In this document: positions 1 to 10,713 of the stretch, one piece after another
Layout of the letters: each line of letters starts with the position of its first letter
Position numbering within the stretch: the first letter of the stretch is position 1
Source: Turnera subulata
Lineage: Eukaryota; Streptophyta; Magnoliopsida; Malpighiales; Passifloraceae
Length of the DNA: 64,000 nucleotides
Assembly (NCBI GenBank): GCA_028386065.3
Contig: JAKUCV010004414.1
Coordinates: 9,244 to 73,243, forward strand
Direction: 5' to 3'
Notes under the pieces: generated by a model
Seen by the model: the letters and a program-made list of their open reading frames with translations, nothing else
Told to the model about the DNA's origin: nothing
Databases searched by the model: none
Position numbers and translations under genes: made by a program

Positions 1-518
1 AATTTCTGAAGTGTCCAGAAGTGTTCAGGAGGTGACCCCTACCTATCTTTGGAGTGTCATGAACAACGTTCAGAAGAAGGCCCCTCCAAACTGCTTCGAT
101 TTTCAAAAATTTCTTTTTGAACAACTTGCCAATTCATTTATTACTAACCTCCAATTTTTCAGCTAATCAAGCATCTGCTTTGTTGAAAATCCTGGCCTAA
201 ATTGCATTATTGATTCATCACGGGATTCACTGTCTGATTAGTTGGGCATCAAAGGCACCCAAAGTCCAACTGACAAGACATTTTCTCGAGCCCGGTATAC
301 TTACGACAAGGAGATACCTCCTCATTCCGGGACGACAAGGATAATACCTCATCTTACTATGCTTAAATTTGTCACACATGTTTCATCTTACTAAAACTAG
401 TGTATTATCTTTGCTAACTTGAGCACCCGAGGCTCGTCTAATATTGGTTTGCAGGTACACCTCAAATCGGATCACAAGCGAGGTTGAACAAAAGGACTTA
501 ACTAAGCAAATCAGAGTC

Positions 519-962
519 AACATCGATGTTGCCCAACATAACATCGATGTTGGATGCAGTTCACAACAGGCCGAATGTTCAAAACATCGATGTTGCTTCT
601 CACAGCATCGATGTTCAGGTAATATGGTATAAAACATCGATGTTTAGTCTACCAACATCGATGTTGTACCATTTTTTCATTAATCTTCAAATGGGCAGAA
701 TTCAAAAAACATCGATGTTTGTATATACAACATCGATGTTCCACAATTAGTATGTTTTCCTTTTTAATCAGGGAGCAAAAACCAACATCGATGTTTTTAG
801 GTGCAAACATCAATGTTTCAACCAGGGCACATTTACTCTTTCGACCGAGTGCATAAAACATCGATGTTCTACATGAAAACATCGATGTTGGACCGTTGCA
901 GTTCAAAAATATAGCCGTTGCACAGTCCCAACATCGATGTCTCTCCTTAAAACATCGATGTT
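519..962. repeat. Palindrome cluster A: 14 sites of AACATCGATGTT
   Basis: Sites start at 519/540, 583/604, 633/654, 708/729, 784/806, 857/878 and 930/951. Within each pair the start-to-start distance is 21 bp (22 once). Distances between pair starts are 64, 50, 75, 76, 73 and 73. Eleven sites are perfect; 604, 806 and 930 carry one substitution each. The DNA between sites is not obviously conserved. The cluster lies 178 bp upstream of the ORF start, matching 172 bp in copy B. Confidence 0.95.
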
Positions 963-985
963 GAGCTATTGATTTTCAAAAAAAA

Positions 986-1024
986 ATAGCCGTTAGACCC
1001 TGTTTCCAATGCTCCAACGGCTAT
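986..1024 (+). promoter_or_regulatory. Stem-loop upstream of the copy A ORF
   Basis: ATAGCCGTT (986-994) and AACGGCTAT (1016-1024) form a perfect 9-bp inverted repeat with a 21-nt loop, between the palindrome cluster and the ORF. The related copy B keeps an imperfect version near 59472-59510. The second arm runs into TATATTTT, so a TATA-like role is also possible. Confidence 0.5.
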
Positions 1025-1139
1025 ATTTTGGTCCCCACTACAAAAGCAAACCAACCTTGCACCTTCCTCTTCATTTTCACACATATCAGAACACTTCCTC
1101 CCTCTCTCAAGTACTCCATCTTTTCTTCTTCTTTTCACC

Positions 1140-2437
1140 ATGGTTGGAGGAAAGAAAAACACCAAAGGGAAAAACCCTATCCAAGAACAGCCAACCAAAA
1201 GAAGGAGCACTTCAACCTCTGGTCATCAATATCCTGTAGCGGGTTCCGAAATTTGGTTCACCTCACGTCAACAGCTCAACCATTACCTCAACTTCTTTGC
1301 CAAACGCGGCATTGCATCACCTCGATATCTTCCCGCTGAATACCCTCAACAAAAACAATACACCAATCTTCCAAGACTTCTTCAAGAGTCTCACCTTTAG
1401 GAGTTTGTTACCCGTAGCAGGCATGAGTTCAATGCTGATTTCATCCGAGCCTTCTACTCAACTCTCACCCGCGAAGGAGATGTCCTATCTGCACAAATAA
1501 ATGGGAAGATTATTCAGCTCACCTTGGAGCAGTTCGGGACCATTGCCAAATTGCCATTCCAAGGTTATGACATCTCTGGCTATGGGGTGATCACTTTCTC
1601 ACTAACTATGAGATCCCCCTTCTTGGTGAGCTTGGCTTCACGGAGGTGAAAAGAAACCATTCCGGTCGACCCACAATCCACTCAATCAATCTGGAGTACA
1701 GGATCCTTTTTTATCTTGTCACTCGGGTGATCAAACCAAGAGCCGGGAGTCACACCACTTTGACTACTGAAGATGAGAAAGTTCTTCACGCAATCCTTCA
1801 CGGTGCACCTATTAACTGGGCATAATTCGTCCTCATGCACATGACAGAACATGCGACCAATGATCATCCTCTGCCCTATGCTTTCTTGGTTACCAATATT
1901 TTGATAAGTACAGGTAGCAATCCGCTGGTTGGGATTCTCACCACAGCAGTCAAGACATGGGCACTTTCAGATGCAACCTTCCGTGCTTGTCACGCAGCTG
2001 AGGGTGCTCACCGGCCTGCCCAAGCAGCTGAACAACAAGCAGAAGAACAACCAATAGGCGCACTTCTCCCTCTTCCAGCTCCTGTCCACGCTCCTCCTGT
2101 TACGCTTGAATCTATTGCGGCTTCCCTCCATGCTTTACAACTTAGTGTCAATACCATGGGACACACTATCGAAGGCATGGAACGATCCATTGATCACATC
2201 GACACGGAAGTGCAAAGACAAGGGCACGATCTTCGCTCATATTTTGCTCATGTCCACTTCGCTCCTCCACCATATCACTTCTCCACTGTACTTCAAGACT
2301 TGAATGTTGACGATCGAGACGATGATGATGATGAAGACTACACACCAATGGAAGAGGATGATGAAAAAGTAGATGATGGTGATGAGGAAGCCACTGAGGA
2401 CAATGATGATAACGATGATCAGAGCCCATCCTTCTAA
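1140..2437 (+). pseudogene. Putative plant transposon protein-like ORF, copy A, broken
   Basis: About 430 codons starting at ATG 1140 (MVGGKK). The N-terminal half matches copy B at 58075-59355 and reads like the 'putative plant transposon protein' family: an AFYSTL-REGDV segment, then LTLEQFGTIAKLPF, then the HSGRPTIHSIN block. The C-terminal part (from about 2100) has a predicted helical IDTEVQRQGHDLRSYF segment and a very acidic D/E tail ending at 2437. Three lesions are visible: TAG at 1398-1400, loss of one G in the G-run near 1584-1587 that shifts the frame, and TAA at 1823-1825. The last falls exactly where copy B has TGA. The molecular role of this family is not known to me; a gag-like or regulatory role is only a guess. 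Confidence 0.7.
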
Positions 2438-2552
2438 ACTCTTATTTCTTGCTATGTTTTTTTTTTGATAAGATATTTCTTGCTATGTTAATGTTTCCTT
2501 TATTTCACTTCAATAAAATGCTTCTTATTGCCAATTTCTTTTTGCTAATGAC

Positions 2553-2565
2553 AAAAGGGGGAAGA
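2553..2565 (+). other. Internal polypurine tract, copy A
   Basis: AAAAGGGGGAAGA, about 165 bp before the terminal tract. Copy B has the equivalent AAAAGGGGGAAGG near 57978-57991. The repetition in both copies suggests an accessory plus-strand priming site, as inference. Confidence 0.5.
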
Positions 2566-2718
2566 TGACAAGAAGAAGTATATGCATCAAGTCAGGGGGA
2601 ATCATGGGGAATCATCCTAATTAACTAATTAACATATGAAATTAACCAAGTCAGGGGGAATCACACTCATTTATAAATTCATAAAACTGGCATACACTTC
2701 TATGTGTTTATCATTATC

Positions 2719-2732
2719 AAAAAGGGGGAAAT
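2719..2732 (+). other. Polypurine tract of copy A
   Basis: AAAAAGGGGGAAAT immediately precedes the 3' LTR start at 2733, the expected position for plus-strand priming in an LTR retroelement. Confidence 0.75.
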
Positions 2733-3051
2733 TATTAGAACTCATGCTTCATTGTTTTATTTCAGGGTTTTGATAATGACAAACCTTGGCTCAATTGATG
2801 ACATGACTTGAAGCAAAAAGAAATCAAGAAAAGAACAAGTGCTCAACCACATGTGATCAAGTATTGAAAAGAACAAGTGCTAGAGACAATGTGATCAAGA
2901 GTTTAAATGCAAGAAGAGCAAGAAAGAGTTAGGACCCTATTGTACAAGGTTAAACTCTTAACTTCACCTAGATATTGGCTCAAACCAAAAATCATTTTCC
3001 TCATGCATCTTCATAAATCATGTAAGTCATAAAACTGGTTTTTGAGTCCTA

Positions 3052-3509
3052 AACATCGATGTTCTTTTGTCCAACATCGATGTTATTTCCTTCAACAAAA
3101 TCAAGAAAATTGTCGTAGACATAAAACATCGATGTTATGTCAAGAACATCGATGTTGTGCCTTAAAAACATCAATTTTCTGAGTACAACATTGATGTTGC
3201 ATCAAGTCGACTTTTAATCTTTATGGCAGTAGCTCTAACACATCGATGTTGGATTGTAAAACATCGATGTTCTTGCGACCATTGGTCAAAACATCGATGT
3301 TTACAATCCAACATCGATGTTCATATAAATTGTCTTTCATATATGTTTTTGCGAGGCACAAAAACACAGATGTTTGGTTGTTCAACATCGATGTTGTCTC
3401 TTAAAACATCGATGTTGACAATGCAAACATCGATGTTTTAGTTACCGTTGGCTCAATTATTCAAATCCAACGGACAAACATCGATGTTGTGTGACAAAAC
3501 ATCGATGTT
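3052..3509. repeat. Palindrome cluster B: 16 sites of AACATCGATGTT
   Basis: Sites start at 3052, 3073, 3125, 3145, 3167, 3187, 3239, 3260, 3290, 3310, 3363, 3384, 3405, 3426, 3477 and 3498. Four consecutive sites (3363-3426) are spaced exactly 21 bp. Twelve are perfect; 3167, 3187, 3239 and 3363 are variants. The cluster is in the U3 part of the LTR, ending about 97 bp before the TATA box. Flanking CCGTTGG and CCAACGG (about 3445-3475) make an extra inverted repeat. Confidence 0.95.
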
Positions 3510-3605
3510 GTGCCGTTGGAATCAAACATTTTTTTTCAGACAAGCATGCTAACTTTTCTTAAAGTATTTAGAACTTGTTCCTAACGAATATATGCATGTT
3601 TTGAG

Positions 3606-3617
3606 CTATAAATAGAG
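3606..3617 (+). promoter_or_regulatory. LTR TATA box, copy A
   Basis: CTATAAATAGAGG is a strong plant TATA element, just downstream of cluster B and inside the 3' LTR. It is the likely core promoter of the element, with the palindromes immediately upstream. Confidence 0.65.
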
Positions 3618-4789
3618 GCCTTAAACCTCTCTTTAAGAAATAAATCAACTCTCTACATTCAAGTATTCATCTCATACATTCAAATCAATTTCTATTGAGC
3701 CAATATCCTTTGAGGATTGAGAGTTGCCTTTTAGAGCTTTACTTGTATACTCATATCTGCTCTTTGAGAGAGTTCTTTGTTTAAGTGATTGAATTGTGTA
3801 TTCATATACCTTAAGGGAGGTTAGTTCCCTTGTTGAGATTCATAGGGAGAGGGTATATCTTCCTGTGTGAGAAGTCTTGAAGTGAGGTATCTTCAAGCAA
3901 GAGTGCTGAGGTTCATATGACTTGAACTCTCAGGTTTAGGATTCTTCTGACTAGAATTCCTAGGTTGTAACGGTTTGTTAAGCACCCGTAAGCTTAACAC
4001 TAGATAGTGAAATCTTCAAGTGAGACTTGAAGGACTGGATTAACCACAAGTTAGTTGTGTGTGAACCAGTATAAAAATCCTTGTGTCCTTCAATCTTTCA
4101 ATTCCACAATTATTTCCTGCTTATTTTGTTTTAATCCGAAAAACGCTATTCACCCCCCCTCTAGCGTAGGGATATTGTTCTAACACAAAAGTCCAGAAAA
4201 ATCTCATGAAGAAGGACGATGAATCCACGCAAGCACCATGAAGTCATCATGACCTTTTTTTCCCCCAAAAGGAAAGAAAAAGTAGGAAACAAGTAAAGTA
4301 CTTTTTCGAAGAAAACGGGACAAAGCAAAGGTCCTAGACCACCCAAGAAAAATCTTTCCCTAAATCCTGCCTTGAAAAATGGAGGTATCAAACAAAGTAA
4401 ATAGGAACAAATTAGTTCCAATGCAAAGCAGGAGATGATATATCTGAGAAAAATAATATAAAAAGGAGATGTCATAAACATTGCAGTTCAATGGAGGAGA
4501 TTAAATATCCCAAGAAAATGCATAGAGAAGATTCTAAGAAACACTCGGAACGACCACAAGTGTCACTATCGTGCTTTTTTGTGCTGATTTTAGTCTTTTT
4601 CTTTCTTTTTCATCTTTATTGTACGAATAAGAAAACAAAGACTAAATATCCAAAAAAAAAATAATACAAAGAGAAAAATCCCAAACAACAAGGTCAAATG
4701 ATGAAAACTTGAAACTCAATTAAACTTTCTAATCTCCCCTTTCTAGAAGTTAAAAAAAAAAAACCACACTATTGTTCTTCATTTAGGCA

Positions 4790-6684
4790 AAGAGCCAGGA
4801 GAAAGACTTGCTTGATGCACCTTTATAAGGTCATCTTGACGAGGGAAGTCATGAAGTAAATTCATGTCAAGGATAGGAGAGACCTGCTTAAGGTGCTTCT
4901 TCATAAGCATACTCGAATGAGCTACACGGCCATAGCATTTTTGGCTGAACTCCTCAGAAGAGCGGGAGGCTGATATAGCTTATTGCTTGATTTTTTATGC
5001 ATCATTCTCCATGGCAGCCAGCTTCTCCCCAAACAAAGCTTGAGCATGGTACACCTTAGAGGCTTCACTTAGGGCTCTAGCATTTTTTTCCTAAAAATGA
5101 GCCAGCTCACCTTGTAAAGTGGACAACTTCCCCTGCAAAGAAGAAACCTCACCATGCAGCAAGGTAGCAGCACCTACGGAAGCCTCCTTTTCTCGGGGCC
5201 AAGACATCCAGTTGGAGCAGAAGATCAGCCTTCTCCCTTTTCAGGACCTCTATAGAGCCCAGCTCCTTTGATAGCTGACCCTTCAAACATGTATTCTCCT
5301 CAATCAAGGGGTCGCCGTCTTGAGCGAAAGGCCAGTGTATATAAATAAATACAAAAGTAAAGAGGAAGGAAAAGAAGAGGACCTATGTTGCGAGTCTAAG
5401 ATATAGTCCAATGCTTTTTCCTTGGTGCAAATAGAGGATGGGAGAGTAAAATCTTTTGGTATGTGCTTTGAAAAGTGTTGTAAAGACAACTGATCATCAC
5501 TCTACAGCTCCACACATGAAAATATCTTATCTTCTATGAGTATACCCTTTCTTTTCTTCCCTCGGCGAAGGACCTCTTTGGAAGCAAAACTCGCAAAACC
5601 ACTTATTGGTGGTGACTTATTCTCCACAGCCACTTTTGAGCCTCCCATCTCCAGGACCTCTTCCTAGGCCTCTTTTGAGTCTCTCACATCAAGGACCTCT
5701 TGTGTAACCTCTCTTGAACCCCCAACCTCAAATACCCCTTTTGAAGTAGAGCCAAGAGTAGTGCCGGAGCCAGAACCTCTAACTCCTTAATTTTTTACAT
5801 ATAATGCTCCAAAGAAAGCGCCAACTTAAAATCCATATCTACATAAGACAAATGAGTCAGCATATGGCAAAATATATGAATATGTCTATATACAAATAAA
5901 AGAAAAAAAAAAAGAGCAAAGGTCCTGGAAAAGAAACCCACAAGGTGCTTGCTTCTTGTCAAAGTGAACGAAAGCATCCCCTAAAGAATCCACGGTAACA
6001 TGCTCTCTTATCTTTGAAAATTTTTGGCCCATAAGGATGTCATAAATCGTCTTGTCTCTTTTCCACAAATGGGGCTCAGAGTTGAACCAGCTCTCTCTAG
6101 GTTTTAGAAAGATGGTACTAAAACCTAAGTCAAACATTGTCCTTTTAACAAAGAAGAAATCCTCTTTGTAGGCAGAGGTTGAATCAGGAAATTCTTCAAC
6201 ACAAACTCACCATACTATGAAGCATAGGAAAGCGTATCACCGCTCCTATCTCTTGACACAGACACTGAAAGCCGATTAGGAGCAACCAACTATTTTGATT
6301 TAGCTGGGAAAGACATAGATTGACAACACGCAAAAAGTAACAGACTAATGGATGTGAAGGAAGTTTCAGCCCATACTCAACAGCCAAGGAGTGCGAGGCA
6401 AACTCATCCTGTGACCTAGAGGAAAAACTCTCACCTTCCCGAGGAACCCTATAGGTATGATCTTCAGTATCAAGCTTATACTCCTCAATTAAGAAGTTGA
6501 GTCTTTCTTGATCGATTCTACAGTTGAAAAAGCTATGGGGACTAGGGTAATTCTCAACCTGGTTAATCTGGGGGAGGTCATCACCACTATAGAACCCATA
6601 AATTTCACTTCCACCTGCGACCAAAGCCAAACAACGAAATTTAGGACCTTTTAGCAACATCACCTTTTCCCCTATCCTGACCAT
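4790..6684 (-). pseudogene. Putative gypsy type transposon (Transposase_28-like) gene, decayed
   Basis: The best block is 6684-6196: from MVRIGEKV through LPSHPLVCYFLRVVNLCLSQ, followed by NQNSWLLLIGFQCLC, the pattern of the plant 'putative gypsy type transposon' domain. The following piece (about 6180-5886) holds EDFFFVKR and FLKPRESWFN, matching the usual continuation of that domain, in another frame. Further along, about 5790-5100, is a low-complexity stretch and then a Lys/Glu/Leu-rich coiled-coil-like part (around 5310-5190), broken by several stops and shifts. The upstream boundary near 6690 looks like a splice acceptor (CATCTAG before GAGAATGG). No pol domain is recognisable nearby, so this is probably the remnant of one ORF of a larger element. 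4190-4790 holds only AT-rich sequence. Confidence 0.6.
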
Positions 6685-6719
6685 TCTCCTAGATGCTGGA
6701 TAAATAAACAAATAGAAAA

Positions 6720-6891
6720 AAAAGGCTTATTATAATGATGGAGTACAACACATATAGTTCAGAACCTAATACACATGCACAAGCAATTTTAAATCACACC
6801 CATACAGAAGATACCCAACTATAGGAACCAAAGCTACCAAAGCACAAATATATCGTCACCAGATCATGTAATTCTTCATATAGTGTATATA
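6720..6891. other. Spacer, no gene seen
   Basis: AT-rich DNA between the Transposase_28-like remnant and the first Helitron-type end. No coding signal is visible. Confidence 0.6.
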
Positions 6892-6920
6892 CCAGCCACA
6901 AGCCCGCGCATTGCTGTGGG
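6892..6920 (-). mobile_element. Helitron-type 3' terminus (CTGG), older copy
   Basis: On the minus strand a GC-rich imperfect hairpin (CCCACAGCAATGCGCGGG) is followed shortly by CTGG and then T, fitting the Helitron 3' rule of hairpin, CTRR and insertion before T. The two mismatched pairs look like C-to-T decay of a CCCGCGCA stem. 6921-7566 is AT-rich without genes and may be the body of this element or of its host sequence. Confidence 0.45.
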
Positions 6921-7566
6921 AGTTTTTAGTTGTGTAATTATAGTTTTATACTTTTACTAAAAGCCAATTAACATGTCAAATTTAAAAATACAAAATTACA
7001 TAAGGATATAACTTTCGTTGAAACTGTTGGGGCATTTGGTTTGTTGATACGTCTAGTTTAGTTTTTTTCTTTTATGGCCTTGCTTTTGTTGCTTATTTTA
7101 TATTTTTTAAGGCATTAGCTTCTTTCTTGTGTCTTCGATCCATTGTGCATATTGTTAGAATTCCCTAATCAAGTTTTGGTAACAAATTTTATTTGATTCT
7201 TAAGAAAAAAACACAGATATAAGGAGATAGAATGAAGAATCTGAGATTGTATAGAAAATAGAATTTCAAAAAAAAAAACAAAAGGAAGGAATGGTTTGCC
7301 AATGAGGAATGTGTTTTCCTTTTTAATAAAAAAATCTGCAGAAAATCAATGACTTTATCACCAAGAACCTCTTTTTTTCATCTCTTCTCCGGTCTTACCC
7401 GCATCTCCTTTCTTGAAGTATTGTTTTATTTAGGTGTTTATTTGTTGGTTGACTGTTTCAGACCTTCTTTGACCACAGGAGGTGTAGTTTGTAATATATA
7501 AATTTTTAAAGGACAAAAAAGTAAAATCACTTACTTCATTTTAGACAATGCTTTATTTTAGATATA

Positions 7567-7600
7567 CTAGTTTTTGTGCACGTGCGATGCACGTGGTACA
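7567..7600 (-). mobile_element. Helitron 3' end: hairpin plus CTAG
   Basis: Minus strand: CACGTGC, ATC loop, GCACGTG (perfect 7-bp stem), then CACAAAAA and CTAG at 7570-7567, followed by T. This matches Helitron 3' ends and lies just past the RPA-like gene, on the strand predicted from the genes. Confidence 0.8.
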
Positions 7601-7979
7601 ATTTTGTTTTTTTATGATAATTATAAGTTTTTAAAAATATTTTTAAAATTAGTGAAATATTTTCATTATAATTTATCATTTGATAGATGAACCACCAATC
7701 ATTAATATAATAATTACTTTATATTTAGTATCAATTAAATAATTATGTATCTTAATACTTTCTTTTTATTTTAATTAAATTGTTATTATTAAAAAAATCA
7801 TCTAACTTTTCGTGTATGAAACTTAAAATTGTTTAATAAAATATATAAGCTCCTAATATGCCATTTAAAAAATAAAATTTTAAGATATTAATATTGAAAA
7901 AAGAACGTTGTTTATATGATAAATTTTGTCCTTTGTAAATATTTAACTAACATAAATTTTGAAAAGTGAAGTGTATGTA

Positions 7980-10713
7980 ATAAAACATTTTTATTTTTTT
8001 TTCTAGTTTAACTTTCTTAAGATTTGGTTGCATTTGACTGTCTTCGTCTTCAATACAAATCCAAGTTTTTTCTTTGTCATTTTGTTCTTCAACAGTTGCT
8101 TTCTGCACTTCTTCTGCAACCAATCGTCCGTTTCCCCTATCCTGCTTGTTTGCTTTGCTCATCCTTACTAAGAAAATGTATTCTTCATGTTGACATTGGC
8201 TCAACTTTTCTTTTTGTTGCTTTGCCTACAAAATAAAAAGTTAAATTTGTCAATTCCTATTCTAAAATAGTTGAGTTTTTACTTTATATTCATTATTTAC
8301 CTCATTTCCTAACATCGCAATATAATTATTGACATCGCATCCGATTATCATTTTTGCCTCGTCGAATATTGTCACCAATGCATTAGCTTTTCCGTCAGAC
8401 ACTTCCAGTCTTAGCATGTACCTAAAAGATATGAATTTGATATTTTTAATAAAAAATTAAATGATAATATTTTGGTAAAATATATTTTTTTTATAATGCG
8501 CATACCTTGGTTTGTATCCATTATATCCACTGCATTTTTCTCCTTCAACAACATCCACTTTCTTTCCACATCTTTTGCATGCATTGTACCATAGTTTTTC
8601 TTTTTTCATTACCTTCACAATTTTAGCTTGGAATGAACAATATTGGACCTAAATACATCCAATATTTTTGTCAATTAAAAACAAATACTTGTTATGAAAG
8701 TATATATATTAACATTATTAAACTTATATAGTTACCTTTGTTGCTGTTGCAATACTTATAGTCAGTATATCCTATATTGTCAATTTTGCAGCATCTCTCA
8801 TCCTTTTTGTTTTTGGTTGTTGTGTAATTTGAATATCTTGTTTTTGTTGTTTCCCAAGCCTGTTTCAAAATTTTTTTATATATTTTTTTTGATGTCATTT
8901 TTAACTGAAGCAGATAATACACTTACCACTCTTGGATATGGATAGCTTCTTATATTTTTGGATTTATCATGATAGTTGTGCTATTTGTCGTTGATAGTTG
9001 GAGCATGCCTGAGAGTTAAATTTAAAATTGTTAGTTACTATATATATATAAGGCTTCCAAACAATTTTCGTAGATCATTTACCATTATATTCTGATATTC
9101 TTATGTCTGATATTGCAATGACTTGGTTTTTTTTCTTCATTTTCATACATTTTTTGTCCCTCCTGCTCCGCCAAATCACCCCATAAGATTATTGGTAATT
9201 GTTCATTCCTGGATATAAAATAAAAGTTAGTATTAAATGAAGGAAAATATTATAGCAAAAAGGTTTTTTCGTAGTTTTTTTTTCTTACTTGTCATTCATC
9301 AAAATCAATTCTCTTCTTTGGTTCTTGTTTGTACCTATTTGGTGCTTCACCTTGATCACAATTCCTAGTAAGTCTATTCGAAGACATTATGAATAGTTAG
9401 ATTTGTTAATTAAATAATTTTATTTAAATTAATGAATGGTTAATATACTTACCTATTAACTTTCCTGTTTGACACTTCTCAGCATCACCAAACTCGACAA
9501 AGTCGTATTTTAGCACATCAGTTGAAATCGGAGTTGGAGCCTCTTTTGTGATGGCTGCGTTTGATAATATTATTTCCACATTTTGGTTGACTGTTGCAAA
9601 ATTTGGATTTGGCCTTTGTGCTGTTCCATTCTTGAGTAAGTAAGTCTTGTCTTTCTGAAACATATCTTTGAATTTCGCCACTCCTTCGCTAAACATTGTA
9701 TCTTGTATCTTTGTTCCCTTTACATATGAGCCAGAATTTAAATTAACATATTAATATTATTTGTGCAGTTAAAATATAATTTTTAAAAATAAATAATAGA
9801 TATGCATGTATTTTTTTGTTCTGTATGTTTACCTCATTATCGGCGAAAATAAGTTTCCATCTTTCACCTTCTGATCTGTCATTCCGGTAAGAATCTATAG
9901 AGCCTCGCCTCATCACCAATACTTTGAGGTTGAATTTCTTTTGATTTTCGTGCATATTTTCTTGTAATTTGTTGATGGTGATGCATTGTAGCTCGCCTAT
10001 TTATTTTTTTTATCACATGAAAATAACATTAAAAATTAGATATACAAACAATATTATCATTAGACTTCTATTAACACTCATTAATTAATAAGTTACGTAA
10101 TAATTCTATAGAACTATAAATTAAGGGTAATATGGGCTAGTATATAGACCAGTAAAGGCAACCCATTGAGGGAAAACTTTAAATTCCATCAAATCAATTG
10201 GGATATTTGTTAAATACTTGACGAAAAAATAGAAAAAAAGTTTTCATCTCGGGATCAACCCACAACAGAGGATAGTTTAACCGCATGCACAATTCAATAC
10301 ATGAACTCAGTCAATATGAGTATGAAAAACTGTGATGATGAAGGACATGCTTGTAGTTCAGGTGGCGAAGAACCATGAAGGGAAGGATAATTGCAACCAG
10401 AGAACCGTACTTGAAGACATATGACACACATATTTTACGTGATTATCTCTATCATCACATCACAATGCATACACTTCAATCACAGAATACATATATATGG
10501 ACGTAATGCTATCTCTTCATGGCGTAAATATTAAAATACTTAGTTCATGGCCTAATTATTTACTGTACCCGAATCATAAATTAATTAAAGAACACAAAAT
10601 AATAAGTGATAAAACGTAAAATCAATGTAGATCAAACAACCAAGATTTATAAATCAAAGATATTTGATTTTAAAAATTTAAATAGAATTACCTGGAGACA
10701 TCGTTGGAGACAT
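7980..10713 (-). pseudogene. RPA1-like single-strand DNA-binding protein of the Helitron, split into exons and broken
   Basis: Exons can be followed: 10713-10692 (MSPTMSPG), 9996-9833 (LQENMHENQKKFNLKVLVMR, an OB-fold start), about 9719-9453 (YLLKNGTAQ and TDVLKYDFVEFGD), about 9375-9297 (GIVIKVKHQIGTNKNQRREL), about 9210-9105 (LPIILWGD), about 9005-8932, about 8895-8735, 8640-8420 and a Lys/Glu-rich tail 8204-7980. The block near 8590-8525 (LWYNACKRCGKKV, then KCSGYN) is the zinc ribbon of the RPA1 C-terminal domain. Donor sites at 10691, 9832, 9452 and 9296 begin GT. A run of eight A near 9130-9140 breaks the LWGD exon, and a TAA interrupts the next exon (INPKI then stop). The family binds single-stranded DNA; in Helitrons a help in rolling-circle transposition is assumed. 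Confidence 0.7.

Larger units (their letters stand above)
1..4185 (+). mobile_element. Non-autonomous LTR retroelement, copy A (5' end outside window)
   Basis: The 3' LTR (2733-4185), a polypurine tract just before it, one long degenerate ORF (1140-2437) and two palindrome clusters define this element. The 5' LTR must lie before the window start. Bases 1-518 look like an internal leader without recognisable coding sequence. The LTR termini (TATTAGAAC...GTTCTAACA) and the CACCCCCCCTCTAG stretch near the LTR end resemble SIRE-type Copia LTRs, but no Copia pol domain is present. It would therefore depend on another element for reverse transcriptase and integrase. A diverged relative lies in opposite orientation at 56511-59855. 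The family assignment is an inference from ends and ORF. Confidence 0.75.
2733..4185 (+). repeat. 3' LTR of copy A, 1453 bp
   Basis: It starts TATTAGAAC (the usual TG has become TA) directly after the polypurine tract and ends GTTCTAACA at 4185, so the ends are inverted repeats of each other. It holds palindrome cluster B, a TATA box and an AT-rich leader. The flank after 4185 begins CAAAA, the candidate target duplication; its partner would be outside the window. Confidence 0.8.

Noticed and set aside
383..906. Overlapping short frames rich in TSM and HRC words on both strands
   Set aside because: They are translations of the AACATCGATGTT repeats, not genes.
519..962. CRISPR array
   Set aside because: The repeated word is only 12 bp and palindromic, spacing alternates between 21 and about 50 bp, and the context is a plant retroelement.
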